Of a stretch of 64,000 nt of DNA, positions 25,568 through 34,345 are shown piece by piece (within the stretch, counting starts at the first letter, position 1; every line of letters starts with the position of its first letter). This DNA comes from a marine actinobacterium MedAcidi-G3 (GTDB lineage Bacteria; Actinomycetota; Acidimicrobiia; Acidimicrobiales; Poriferisodalaceae), in the NCBI GenBank assembly GCA_000817105.1, contig JUEP01000007.1, forward strand, positions 1 through 64,000, written 5' to 3'. The translations under genes and the position numbers were made by a program. The notes under the pieces are model-generated. The model saw nothing but the letters and a program-made list of their open reading frames with translations. It was not told where the DNA came from and did not search any database.

Positions 25568-27045
25568 GACGACTGGCAGTTACACCGGTCCGTGTTGTGG
25601 GCGCAGGACTTCTTGCCGTGGCTGCTGCGATGGTTCTGTCTGTTTTCGTGGCTCTTATTGATGGCGGCGGCGGTGGATTCGGGCTTACTGCAGCAGCCAT
25701 CGTGACAGGAGGTATTGGAGCTGTTTGTTTCTTGGGTTCCAGAGTTTCTCCGAGCGCTGACGCAGCTCTCGCCTTTGCGTCTGTTGCATGGAGTTGGTTG
25801 GCGGTTTCGTTGGCAGGGACACTTCCATTTTTGTTTGCGGGAGTCATATCTTGGGCGCACTTTGACGACGCTCTATTCGAATCAATTTCTGGTTTCACAT
25901 GCACAGGGTCGACTATTTTGTCCGACTTCGGTGCGGTGCCTCAAAGTATTCTTTTCTACCGCAGTCTGACTCAGTGGCTTGGCGGGATGGGCCTAGTTGT
26001 ATTGGCGGTAGCTGTGTTGCCAGCGCTAGGAATAGGGGGTTTGGATCTCATAGCTAGCGAGGCTCCAGGCCCCACTGCCGATCGACTCTCTTTGAAAGTG
26101 CGAGATACGGCTAGGCGACTTTGGTTGTTGTATGGAGCTGCGACCTGCATTCTCGCAATTGTGTTGTTCTTAGTTGGTATGTCGGTTTTCGACGCTGTCA
26201 CCCATGCATTCACAACTATTGCGACCGGCGGGTACTCACCACATGCTGAGTCCATTGCTTACTTTGACTCATTTGTGGTCGAGCTGGTTGTAATTGCTGG
26301 AATGTTGTTCGCCGGGGCTAACTTTTCAATGCATTGGCGCGCACTGTCCGATGGGATCAGAGCCTACGGGAGCGTATCTGAGACTCGTTGGTACGTTTCT
26401 TTAATCGCAGGCGCCTGTGTGATCCTTATATTGGTGAACCATGGAGAACTTGAATGGTTTCAAAACTTCAGAGAATCTCTTTTCTATGCAGTTTCGCTAG
26501 GTTCGAACACCGGTTTCGGAAGCTCCAATTACGTTATGTGGATGCCCGCTGCCCACATCACGCTTCTGGTGTTGATGTTAGTTGGGGGAATGAGCGGATC
26601 TACCGCAGGTGGAATGAAAGTGTTGCGGTTGCAAGTAGTTATTCGGTACTCGTTTAGAGAGTTGATGCGAGCTCGTCACCCCAGTGCGGTCATCCCTATT
26701 CGCTTGGGTAGCGGCACCATCGAAGAACAAATTGCAGCGAAAGTTGTTGGTTTTGTATTGCTTTATTTGGGGTTAATCGTTACCGGAGGCGTTGTTTTAT
26801 CAGGCTTGGGCGTTGATCCGCTTACCGCTTTCAGCGGTTCTGTGTCTGCTTTGGGAAATGTCGGCCCAGCGCTAGGCGAAGCTGGTCCAAGTAGCAATTT
26901 TTTGGTGTTTCCGAGAGCTGCGCGAGTTGTCTTGATGATGATGATGGCTCTTGGTCGCCTCGAATTATTCCCTGCCATGTTGATGCTGGTAGCGAGTCTT
27001 AGAGGGCTCGGTCAGCTTCAACGCTCACGAGAACAAATGAAATAA
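25564..27045 (+). CDS. trkH: TrkH-family potassium channel subunit, canonical
   Basis: 493 residues with the four-repeat pore design: loop 1 SGFTCTGSTI, loop 2 TIATGGYSPH, loop 3 SLGSNTGFGS, loop 4 SALGNVGPALG, and the WLGGMGLVV helix start after loop 1. It forms the membrane path for potassium, regulated by TrkA. The TTG start overlaps the stop of the divergent TrkH, so the two are likely made together. It converges on the GerMN lipoprotein gene with 13 bases between stops. Confidence 0.93.
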   Translation: MRRLAVTPVRVVGAGLLAVAAAMVLSVFVALIDGGGGGFGLTAAAIVTGGIGAVCFLGSRVSPSADAALAFASVAWSWLAVSLAGTLPFLFAGVISWAHFDDALFESISGFTCTGSTILSDFGAVPQSILFYRSLTQWLGGMGLVVLAVAVLPALGIGGLDLIASEAPGPTADRLSLKVRDTARRLWLLYGAATCILAIVLFLVGMSVFDAVTHAFTTIATGGYSPHAESIAYFDSFVVELVVIAGMLFAGANFSMHWRALSDGIRAYGSVSETRWYVSLIAGACVILILVNHGELEWFQNFRESLFYAVSLGSNTGFGSSNYVMWMPAAHITLLVLMLVGGMSGSTAGGMKVLRLQVVIRYSFRELMRARHPSAVIPIRLGSGTIEEQIAAKVVGFVLLYLGLIVTGGVVLSGLGVDPLTAFSGSVSALGNVGPALGEAGPSSNFLVFPRAARVVLMMMMALGRLELFPAMLMLVASLRGLGQLQRSREQMK

Positions 27046-27058
27046 GTTCGGAGGGCGC

Positions 27059-27670
27059 TTACTGCGAAAAGGGAGTCAACGACAAGTAATCGTCGACAGT
27101 GAGGGGTGATGGTAGTCGTCCTTCCAGAACCTCCTCGATGAGTCCTTCGCCATCAGGTAGCTGAACGGGTCTGCCTTCAAGAAAGAATACGACCCCTTGC
27201 GTATCGCTTACTAGGCCTGATGCGGTTAGAACTAGTTGCGCTGAAGCCCGAATGCGCTGCTCACCCTCTATTTCAAAGAACGTTTGGTTCAGGTGGATCG
27301 AAATGGTGTTATTCCTGAGTAAAGCCACGTCGACTATTGCGGTTCCTGCTGGGATCGCAGAGGCAAACCCGCCTTCAGCTTCGGTTTCGCTAGGACCCTC
27401 CAGGAGGTTGTTCAGTGGCGCATCAAGAAATACAGGAGTTGGAAGGGGACGTTGAATTTCGGTTAGTAAGTCGTCTTTGAAGAAATAGACAGGATGGATT
27501 GTGAAGTCAGCAGAGGGTCTGAAATCTTTAGTTCCTGGGGTTTCCGAAGGAAAAACATCGTTTGGGACCGAGAGTGACGTCGGTTGAGTATCGGAGCTCA
27601 GTCCACAGCCGAGGAGAGCTAGAAACAGTAATTGGACGGCGAAGATATGTGACACCTTGGTTGGTCTCAT
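27059..27670 (-). CDS. GerMN-domain lipoprotein, short LpqB-like
   Basis: 203 residues. The signal ends in lipobox LLGC with Cys22. The mature region (about 55-185) reads as one GerMN domain: VYFFKDDLL, LLEGPSETEAEGGFASAIP, the beta strands around LNQTFFEI, and QLVLTASGL. In actinobacteria LpqB is a much larger lipoprotein with GerMN and beta-propeller parts, encoded after mtrA-mtrB and acting on the sensor. This protein has the same position but only the GerMN part. Its ATG overlaps the kinase stop (ATGA). It is probably anchored outside the membrane and helps signalling to MtrB. Confidence 0.85.
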   Translation of the reverse strand: MRPTKVSHIFAVQLLFLALLGCGLSSDTQPTSLSVPNDVFPSETPGTKDFRPSADFTIHPVYFFKDDLLTEIQRPLPTPVFLDAPLNNLLEGPSETEAEGGFASAIPAGTAIVDVALLRNNTISIHLNQTFFEIEGEQRIRASAQLVLTASGLVSDTQGVVFFLEGRPVQLPDGEGLIEEVLEGRLPSPLTVDDYLSLTPFSQ

Positions 27671-29070
27671 CGATGACCTGCTTTAGGAAGTAAAACGACG
27701 AAGCGTGCTCCTGGTTGGCCTTCTTTTCCTTCGACGTGGGCTGAGCCCCCGTGGCGGCGCGCGTGTTCATCTACGAGAGCTAATCCCAGACCGGCCCCAT
27801 CTCCAGTGCCGCGTTTGCGTGCTGCTGCACCACGTGTGAAGCGCTCGAAAATGAGCTCGCGTTCAGATGGGGCTACGCCGGGCCCATCATCCTCAACCGC
27901 TATTTCAATATCTGTTCCTGTGGACGTCACAACTATTCGGGTAGCTCCGTCCCCATATTTTTCAGCATTTCGTAAGAGGTTGTCGAGCACCTGAGCCAAG
28001 CGTCTTTTGTCTCCCATGACTAATCCTCCCTGAGCACTGTTAGAGACCTCGAGTTTGATGCGGTCATCTGCTGATGCCAAGGTTGCTTTTACTAATTCCT
28101 CGATATTGACTAAGTCGTTCTCCATTGGGCCTGAATCCGAACGGGAAAGATCTAGTAAGTCTTGCACTAGGTTTTCGAACCTGATGACTTCATCGTTGAG
28201 GAGATCTAAAGCTTGTTGGGTGCGCTCTGAAAGTTCTTCGCGACGATGCTGTACAACTTCGATAGAAGCTCGAAGTGTCATCAGGGGGGATCGAAGTTCG
28301 TGACTTACGTCTGACGAGAATCGCGCATCGCGGGTGATCCGGGTTTCCATCGCCGCAGCCATTTCATTAAATGAGGTAACCAGAGCATCGAGGTCCGGAT
28401 CTTTGACTTCCTCAAGTCGCGTGTCAAAACGTCCGTGTGCAATAGATCTGGCCGCATCTGAAATGTCTGTTAGTGGCCTGAGTAGGCCCCCACTGGCCCA
28501 CAGGCCGATACCAACTCCAACGAGAACAGTTAGCGCACCGCCGACTAAAAGAATTAGGGCGAGACTTTCTAGAGTGTTCTCTACCTCAGCCAGGGGTACC
28601 ACTTCAAAATAAGCGACTTCGTTAAAGGTGGAAGCTGCACTTGGTCGGAGTTGGAGTCCAAACGCTAAAACTGGTTCATCGTCCAGCCGGTACCGCATGG
28701 TCTTAGCTTCGGGAAACTCGACTGCCGACATGACCAATGGTGCGGGTACGTCGTTTGGCGTGAGGGAGAGCGAAACCCAGGTTTCGTCTCCTGTGCGCAC
28801 GATAGAACGGCTTCCACTGAGACTTGGCAAGGACTCTAATAGTTGCGTGAGATCAGGATTTTCTGCACGAAGCGAACTCTGAACTTGGCGAGCGTTCGCG
28901 AAAAATTGACGTTGGGATGACTCTTCACGCTGCTGAAGCATGCTTTGCCGAGACAGCCCATAGGTAATAACGACTAGGACTAATGCGGCAATAGCGGCTC
29001 CTAAAGTAAAGGCGCCGATCACCCGCGTTCGCAGAGGTAGGCGGCGCCAAAGTAGGCCGCTGGTCTTCAT
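27667..29070 (-). CDS. mtrB: Sensor histidine kinase, MtrB-like
   Basis: 467 residues: membrane segment about 17-38, an extracytoplasmic loop of about 130 residues, membrane segment about 170-192, HAMP (about 192-245), HisKA with His257 in SHELRSPL, and an ATPase domain with NLLRNAEKYGDG and DDGPGV, then GLGLALVDEHA. It pairs with the OmpR-type regulator 2 bases upstream. The gene order regulator, kinase, GerMN lipoprotein matches the mtrA-mtrB-lpqB operon, which controls cell wall and division genes in actinobacteria. The name rests on that context. Confidence 0.87.
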   Translation of the reverse strand: MKTSGLLWRRLPLRTRVIGAFTLGAAIAALVLVVITYGLSRQSMLQQREESSQRQFFANARQVQSSLRAENPDLTQLLESLPSLSGSRSIVRTGDETWVSLSLTPNDVPAPLVMSAVEFPEAKTMRYRLDDEPVLAFGLQLRPSAASTFNEVAYFEVVPLAEVENTLESLALILLVGGALTVLVGVGIGLWASGGLLRPLTDISDAARSIAHGRFDTRLEEVKDPDLDALVTSFNEMAAAMETRITRDARFSSDVSHELRSPLMTLRASIEVVQHRREELSERTQQALDLLNDEVIRFENLVQDLLDLSRSDSGPMENDLVNIEELVKATLASADDRIKLEVSNSAQGGLVMGDKRRLAQVLDNLLRNAEKYGDGATRIVVTSTGTDIEIAVEDDGPGVAPSERELIFERFTRGAAARKRGTGDGAGLGLALVDEHARRHGGSAHVEGKEGQPGARFVVLLPKAGHR

Positions 29071-29072
29071 TG

Positions 29073-29753
29073 CTAAGCCTGAAGCTTGTAGCCCATGCCT
29101 CTTACCGTTACTACATGGCGAGGATGCGCAGGGTCGGTTTCAACTTTGGTTCTTAGGCGGCGAACATGAACATCGACTAGCCGTCCATCTCCGAAATAGT
29201 CGTAACCCCAGACTTCTTCGAGTAGGTGTTCACGGCTCAGTACTTTTCCGGCCTGATCTGAAAGTTCGCATAGAAGATGAAATTCTGTTTTAGTTAGATG
29301 AATTTCTGTGCCGCTCTTTCGGACCACTCCCTCTTCGGGAATTATCTCAAGGTCGCCGACTGTCCTCGGAGATGAAGTGGAGTCTTCTGGTTTGACCCGC
29401 CTGAGTAGAGCTCGTATCCGAGCGGACAGTTCCTTTGGTGCGATCGGTTTGGTGACGTAGTCGTCCGCCCCTGCTTCCAGCCCGGCAACGACATCATGGG
29501 TGTCATCTCTGGCGGTTACCATAATTATTGGGACGTCACTTGCTCCTCGCAACGACCGACAAACTTCAAATCCGTCGATGCCAGGTAGCCCTATGTCGAC
29601 AAGAACTAGGTCAGGGGTCCTTGAATTGAATACCTCCAAAGCTTGTTCGCCAGTCTCTGCCTCCAGGACACTCCAACCCTCGTCCTCGAGTGCAAACCGA
29701 ACCGCGGTTCGAATTCGCTCGTCGTCCTCAATGGTCAGGATCTTGATAGTCAC
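29073..29753 (-). CDS. mtrA: OmpR-family response regulator, MtrA-like
   Basis: 226 residues. The receiver domain has the acidic pocket DD (10-11), the phospho-acceptor Asp53 in LVDIGLPG, Thr in VTAR and the Lys in VTKP near 102. The C-terminal winged helix (about 130-226) includes LTKTEFHLL and the recognition-helix region VDVHVRRLRTKVE. It binds DNA when phosphorylated by the adjacent kinase. The GTG start lies 3 bases after the IMPase stop. MtrA identity is inferred from the operon and not from a specific residue. Confidence 0.88.
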   Translation of the reverse strand: MTIKILTIEDDERIRTAVRFALEDEGWSVLEAETGEQALEVFNSRTPDLVLVDIGLPGIDGFEVCRSLRGASDVPIIMVTARDDTHDVVAGLEAGADDYVTKPIAPKELSARIRALLRRVKPEDSTSSPRTVGDLEIIPEEGVVRKSGTEIHLTKTEFHLLCELSDQAGKVLSREHLLEEVWGYDYFGDGRLVDVHVRRLRTKVETDPAHPRHVVTVRGMGYKLQA

Positions 29754-29756
29754 AGG

Positions 29757-30581
29757 TTAAATATTGGCCGACGCGGAGCCAAATTGGGAGGCATTAGCGA
29801 CTTCAGCCTTATTTATTGCGTTATTAAGTTCTTCCCAGAGGTTCGGACCAGAGGCAATGATGCGTTTCTTGTCCGCTTCGTATGTGGCGATTCCCCCGGA
29901 TCCTCGGACTACCTGGATCCCAGCGGCGACGTCCCACCAGTTGACCCCGGTTTCGTAGAAAGCGTCGAGACGACCGCTTGCGACTGAACAAAGATCAACT
30001 GCACAAGAGCCTGAACGACGGATATCTCTCACCTGAGAGATGAGTTCGGTAATGATCATCGCTTGGGAACGACGCACCGCCGGCTGATATGCGAAACCAG
30101 TGCCGAGGAGCGCAACAGATAAATCTGAGCAAGAGTTGACCTGGATTTCTCGGCCATTCCTTGTTGAGTGCTTTCTGACTTGCGACGCATGTAGTTCGTC
30201 TAGGGCGGTATCAAAGACCACGCCGATAACAGGAATCTCCTTGAATTCGACACCAATTGAAACTGCGTGGCTGGGAAACTCGTATAGATAGTTGACGGTC
30301 CCATCTAGTGGGTCTATTACCCAACGAAAGCCCGAAGTTCCCTGAATCGAAGTGTCTTCTTCTCCAAGAATCGCATCTTGGGGTCTGAGTTGGCGCAGTG
30401 CAGTGACTATAAGGCGTTCTGATTCGCGGTCAACGTTGCTGACTGGATCTGTTGCACTAGATTTTGAATCGACATCCCCAGTTTCTCGGCGCAGGTGTAC
30501 TTCACCTGCCTGATTAGCTAGATCAATAGCTAAATCGTGAAGCTCACTTAATTCTCCTGGGTTTGGCAGCAAACTACTCAC
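29757..30581 (-). CDS. Inositol monophosphatase family protein
   Basis: 274 residues of the lithium-sensitive phosphatase fold. Metal ligands are Glu in GEEDT, the DPLDGT motif and the later Asp in NWWDVAAG. It hydrolyses inositol phosphate or a related sugar phosphate such as histidinol phosphate. Inositol monophosphate is plausible because a PimB-like transferase suggests phosphatidylinositol lipids, but other substrates are not excluded. The ATG overlaps the preceding membrane-protein stop, and the response regulator follows, so this housekeeping enzyme is in the mtrAB transcript. Confidence 0.9.
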   Translation of the reverse strand: MSSLLPNPGELSELHDLAIDLANQAGEVHLRRETGDVDSKSSATDPVSNVDRESERLIVTALRQLRPQDAILGEEDTSIQGTSGFRWVIDPLDGTVNYLYEFPSHAVSIGVEFKEIPVIGVVFDTALDELHASQVRKHSTRNGREIQVNSCSDLSVALLGTGFAYQPAVRRSQAMIITELISQVRDIRRSGSCAVDLCSVASGRLDAFYETGVNWWDVAAGIQVVRGSGGIATYEADKKRIIASGPNLWEELNNAINKAEVANASQFGSASANI

Positions 30582-30910
30582 CTCCGTCTAGCCCGCACAG
30601 ATGCGACATCGCTCCACTCCGCCATAGCTCTGAGGACAAGGACAGCGACTATGGCTACCCCGACAGAAGCTGCGATTGAACCCAGAAGGCTGCCTATGAG
30701 GACCCAAAGTTGTTGTTTTTCGCCCCATTGGAGCCGACCTAAAGCGAAACCCATCAGACCGCCGCAGATGCTTGCGACGATTACTGCAGAGAAAGCTAAA
30801 GCTCTAGCTAAGACAGAGGGCAAAGCGCTTGGCACCTCGAAACTTTGAGGTCCTTGAATCGGGTCTAGCCTCTGGTCGGAACGTTTGGCCACCTGACCAT
30901 GGTATTGCAT
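30578..30910 (-). CDS. Small two-segment membrane protein
   Basis: 110 residues with two hydrophobic segments (about 36-58 and 67-94) between a polar N-terminus and an Arg-rich C-terminus. There is no recognisable domain. It is first in the minus-strand operon with IMPase and mtrAB, joined by a 4-base overlap with the IMPase start, and it is divergent from the Nudix gene across 37 bases. Function is unknown. Confidence 0.65.
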   Translation of the reverse strand: MQYHGQVAKRSDQRLDPIQGPQSFEVPSALPSVLARALAFSAVIVASICGGLMGFALGRLQWGEKQQLWVLIGSLLGSIAASVGVAIVAVLVLRAMAEWSDVASVRARRR

Positions 30911-30947
30911 GTCGTTGCCGAAGAGATAGTGATGGCAGACTCTTGTA

Positions 30948-31433
30948 ATGCGAAGTTGGGCTGTGGCAGGAGGAGTGATAGCGAACGCCGATCGGATACT
31001 AATGGTTCACAACCATCGTCGGGGAGGTCGCACTGATTGGAGTACTCCAGGCGGAGTGATTGATGATGGAGAGACAGTCTTAGAAGGATTAAGTAGGGAA
31101 GTGGAAGAAGAGACCGGACTGATAGTTCGGGATTGGACTGGTCCCCTATACACAGTTTGGGCGGAAGCTGTCGACATGAACTGGACCCTGCGAGTTGAGG
31201 TGCACTTGGCGAATAGCTATCTAGGAGAACTCAATATCGACGACCCTGATGGAATAGTGAGGGAGGCCAGGTGGGTTCAACGAGAGGCGATAGACGAGCT
31301 ACTCGACGGCCAACAGCTTTGGTTAAGGGAACCGTTGATGGGTTACCTGAACGGTGATCTTCCAGAGACAGGCGAATACCGTTATCGGATCCTTGGAAGT
31401 GGTGACAGCGAATTTCGTGTCGAGCGAATCTAG
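30948..31433 (+). CDS. Nudix hydrolase
   Basis: 161 residues. The Nudix box is complete: G at the start of GVIDDGETVLEGLSREVEEE, with REVEEETG supplying the metal-binding glutamates. The preceding NHRRGGRTDWSTPGG is typical of enzymes cleaving oxidised nucleotides or nucleotide sugars. Substrate specificity cannot be read. The N-terminus is compact and starts at ATG 30948. The adjacent downstream gene is the DNA polymerase IV gene, which makes a DNA-maintenance role attractive but unproven. Confidence 0.9.
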   Translation: MRSWAVAGGVIANADRILMVHNHRRGGRTDWSTPGGVIDDGETVLEGLSREVEEETGLIVRDWTGPLYTVWAEAVDMNWTLRVEVHLANSYLGELNIDDPDGIVREARWVQREAIDELLDGQQLWLREPLMGYLNGDLPETGEYRYRILGSGDSEFRVERI

Positions 31434-31468
31434 CTTTGGGGCTGTTGTGGCCAGGATTTATATGAACA

Positions 31469-32680
31469 TTGTTGGAGCGTTCTGAAGTCGTGGCTGACTT
31501 GTCGATTTTGCACGTGGATATGGATGCTTTTTATGTTGAAGTAGAGCGGCAGGATGACTCTTCGCTGATTGGCAAGCCTGTAATTGTTGGCGGCGACTCA
31601 GAGCGGGGCGTGGTTGCCTCCGCGAGCTACGAAGCTCGTTCGATGGGCGTGCGGTCGGCGATGTCGAGTGTGGTCGCAAGAAATCTTTGTCCGGATGCTG
31701 TGTTTGTTCGTTCTAACTTTTCCCGTTATCGGGAGGTGTCACGGCAAGTGCACCAAATTTTGTATTCAGTTACACCTGAGTTAGAACCGATAGCCCTAGA
31801 CGAAGCTTTCCTTGACGTAGGTGGCGCTCACAAATTATTTGGGAGTTCAGAGGAAATAGCGTGGCAGATCCGAAATGATGTTCACGAAACCGTGGGACTT
31901 GATTGCTCTGTGGGTGTTGCTAGCTCAAAGTTGTTGGCAAAGTTGGCATCAGTCGCGGCTAAGCCACAGGCAGACCCCGACGGAGTTAAACCTGGTCTGG
32001 GCGTGTTCGTTGTTTTTCAAAACGAGGCAGACGACTTTCTGAAGAAACACCCGGTCGAGGCGCTATGGGGAGTTGGAAGAGTGACTCTTAAAAAACTGAA
32101 AGGTTTAGGGATCAACTCAGTTGGTGATTTAGCCGCTGCACCCAGGGAGCTTCTTGTTCGAGAGCTTGGCGCTTCCCACGGACACCACCTCTCGAATCTG
32201 AGTCAAGGTATCGATGCTCGTGAAGTTGACTCTGATAGGGAGAGGAAGTCTATTAGTCATGAAGAAACGTTTGCTTCGGATGTCTATGAGCGAGACGTAT
32301 TGGTTAGCGAAATCATCAGACTTTCTGACGCTGTCTCGTCGAGGGCACGTGAGCAGGGGCTAGCGGGTAGAACTGTTCACCTGAAAGTACGACAACCGGA
32401 CATGTCTTATGTCACAAGGTCTGTAACTTTAGAAGGGGCCGTAAACACCTTGCCGGAAATAGCAGGAAAAGCTACTGACTTATTGGCCCAGCTTGATCTC
32501 CAGCAAGGTGTGCGACTGTTGGGAGTAGGGCTGAGCAAGCTGGTCTCTCCTGGGCCTGAACAACTTACCTTTAGCGGTGTTGAAGGAACGAACTCGGGCT
32601 GGGGAAAACTTTCGGTGGCTATGGATCGAATCCGGCAGAAGTATGGTTCGTCAGCTATAGGTCCTGGTTTTCCTCGATGA
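31469..32680 (+). CDS. dinB: DNA polymerase IV (Y family)
   Basis: 403 residues, typical of translesion polymerases. Catalytic carboxylates are in HVDMDAFYVEVE and LDEAFLDV. The thumb contains the helix-hairpin-helix part VEALWGVGRVTLKKLKGLG, and the little-finger domain spans about 240-350. No clear C-terminal beta-clamp peptide of QLxLF type is seen (the LTFSG stretch is weak). It bypasses damaged bases. Start choice is uncertain: TTG 31469 or GTG 31490 lie before the first conserved strand. No LexA-like operator was identified upstream. Confidence 0.93.
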   Translation: MLERSEVVADLSILHVDMDAFYVEVERQDDSSLIGKPVIVGGDSERGVVASASYEARSMGVRSAMSSVVARNLCPDAVFVRSNFSRYREVSRQVHQILYSVTPELEPIALDEAFLDVGGAHKLFGSSEEIAWQIRNDVHETVGLDCSVGVASSKLLAKLASVAAKPQADPDGVKPGLGVFVVFQNEADDFLKKHPVEALWGVGRVTLKKLKGLGINSVGDLAAAPRELLVRELGASHGHHLSNLSQGIDAREVDSDRERKSISHEETFASDVYERDVLVSEIIRLSDAVSSRAREQGLAGRTVHLKVRQPDMSYVTRSVTLEGAVNTLPEIAGKATDLLAQLDLQQGVRLLGVGLSKLVSPGPEQLTFSGVEGTNSGWGKLSVAMDRIRQKYGSSAIGPGFPR

Positions 32681-32770
32681 TCAAGCTGAAATCATTATGG
32701 ATTCCTGAGCTAATGTCGGTCTACACCGCGAGTCGTCCTAGAATGGAAGTACCAACGAACGGAAGAATTA

Positions 32771-33148
32771 GTGCCGCTCTCTGATGATGAACAGCGCATA
32801 CTCCACGAGATAGAAAAGGAGTTCTACGACTCTGACCCTGAGTTCGCTCGAGAGGTCGGGGAAACCACCCTTTATAAACACGCCCTGAGGAACATTAAGT
32901 GGGCGGTGATCCTAGGTGTTTTAGGACTAGTAGGAGTGGTAGCGGCCCTTCAAGTGCACTTTGGACTCGCGTTCGTAGCGTTTCTAACAATATTTGCCTG
33001 TGCAGTGGTGATTGAAAGAAATTTACGCAAAATGGGTAAAGCTGGTTTCCAGAAAGTCACAGGGCAGGTCCGCAGCGGCCAAATGCGAGCCAACATGGGT
33101 GGATTTTCTGAACGGATGCGTAATCGCCTGCGCAAGGATGACCTCTGA
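32771..33148 (+). CDS. DUF3040 membrane protein
   Basis: 125 residues starting MPLSDDEQRILHEIE, the hallmark of DUF3040. Two membrane segments (about 44-60 and 64-81) and a basic C-terminus follow. The family is actinobacterial and its function is unknown; mycobacteria have a copy (Rv2169c, from memory) close to the mraZ end of the cell wall cluster, as here. The GTG start has GGAAG upstream, and TAGAAT at 32739-32744 is a possible -10 element. The ROK kinase gene starts 5 bases after the stop. Confidence 0.88.
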   Translation: MPLSDDEQRILHEIEKEFYDSDPEFAREVGETTLYKHALRNIKWAVILGVLGLVGVVAALQVHFGLAFVAFLTIFACAVVIERNLRKMGKAGFQKVTGQVRSGQMRANMGGFSERMRNRLRKDDL

Positions 33149-33153
33149 GCTAA

Positions 33154-34044
33154 GTGAAGAGGCAAAAAATTGCTCTAGCGGTTGATGTCGGTGGGACGAA
33201 ACTTGCCGCAGCCTTAGTAGCTGAAAATGGTCGAGTACTCGCCAGACATCAAGTGCCAACAAATCATGCCGTCTCGGCAGACGCGCTTTTTCAATCGGTG
33301 TTGGAGCTAACTCAATCGGTCATCGATTCTGAAAGTAACTTTGATGTCTGTGGTGTTGGCTGCGGGGGGCCAATGCGCCAAGGGGGAATGTCGGTTTCAC
33401 CTCTCAATATCCCCGCCTGGCGAGATTTCTTTTTGCGGGCGGCTCTCCAGGAGAGCTTGCAGATTCCAGTGGCCATTGACAATGATGCTAAAGCGTTAGC
33501 CCTTGGCGAAGCTTGGTTTGGGGCAGGCAGAAGATTCTCCAACTTTATGGCGATGGTTGTATCTACTGGGGTTGGTGGAGGCCTGTTCGTGGACGGAAAG
33601 CTTTTGGATGGAAATGACGGCAACGCTGGCCACATCGGTCATGTTGTCGTCGAACCCGCTGGTGCTAAATGCGGTTGTGGGGCAAGGGGGTGTTTGGAGG
33701 CAGAAGCTTCAGGTTTGGCGATAGAGCGTCGCATAGGAAAAGCACCTGCTAAGGCGGACTCGGTCGAGAAACACCGTGCCGGGGTGATGGTTGGTAGAGC
33801 AGTTGCATCAGCCGTGAACTTGTTGGATTTGGAGCATGTATTGGTAGGGGGCTCAGTAGCACTGGGTTACGGAGAAGTGTTCCTCGATGCGGCAAACCGG
33901 GAGATGGCTGCCCTTTGTAAGCTCGAGTATTCGAGAGGCGTCAAAATTTCGCTAGTTGGGCTAGGCGAAGACGCCCCCCTTGTGGGCGCGGCAGCGGTTG
34001 GATTCAAGAGCTTAGGAATAGACCCGCGCGCTAAGTGGACCTGA
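33154..34044 (+). CDS. ROK-family sugar kinase, probable glucokinase
   Basis: 296 residues. The phosphate loop DVGGTKLAAAL is at the N-terminus, DNDAKALALGE and STGVGGGL are in the core, and the ROK zinc motif reads HIGHVVVE followed by CGCGARGCLE. The enzyme phosphorylates glucose, or possibly another hexose or N-acetyl sugar, with ATP. A glucokinase role is the usual one in actinobacteria. The GTG start lies 5 bases after the DUF3040 gene, and the small conserved gene begins at or just after its stop. Confidence 0.88.
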   Translation: MKRQKIALAVDVGGTKLAAALVAENGRVLARHQVPTNHAVSADALFQSVLELTQSVIDSESNFDVCGVGCGGPMRQGGMSVSPLNIPAWRDFFLRAALQESLQIPVAIDNDAKALALGEAWFGAGRRFSNFMAMVVSTGVGGGLFVDGKLLDGNDGNAGHIGHVVVEPAGAKCGCGARGCLEAEASGLAIERRIGKAPAKADSVEKHRAGVMVGRAVASAVNLLDLEHVLVGGSVALGYGEVFLDAANREMAALCKLEYSRGVKISLVGLGEDAPLVGAAAVGFKSLGIDPRAKWT

Positions 34045-34331
34045 TTAAGATTGGCCCCGTGAGAGTCCCAGGTTCTCCTCGCATACTTTTGATAGCTGCC
34101 TGCTCTGTGGCTGTAAGACCCAGACTGTGGGGGATAAGTTTGATAATGACCTGGCGATTGGCTGCTAGACGCTGGTGGCGACGTGCCCCTTTTCTGCCAC
34201 TCCCGGACGACAAATTCCTGAGGTTTCGTCTCGTAACTATGTATGGAGGCAACGGGACTCCAGAGGTCGAGAATGTAGGAGCTGACGTTGTGGCCTGGCT
34301 CGACTGGTGTCGAACCTGGAAGTCTGCGTGA
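34035..34331 (+). CDS. Small conserved actinobacterial protein (PFLPLPD motif)
   Basis: Up to 98 residues; GTG 34035 overlaps the ROK kinase stop, and GTG 34059 would give 90 residues. The sequence has a Trp/Arg-rich patch (RRWWRRAPFLPLPD), then FLRFRLVTMYG, and ends DVVAWLDWCRTWK. I recall this pattern in short uncharacterised proteins of many actinobacteria. The amphipathic basic centre suggests membrane or nucleic-acid contact, which is only inference. The HNH gene follows 14 bases later, so co-expression is likely. Confidence 0.7.
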   Translation: MDLIKIGPVRVPGSPRILLIAACSVAVRPRLWGISLIMTWRLAARRWWRRAPFLPLPDDKFLRFRLVTMYGGNGTPEVENVGADVVAWLDWCRTWKSA

Positions 34332-34345
34332 TCGTGAAGGCAGCA

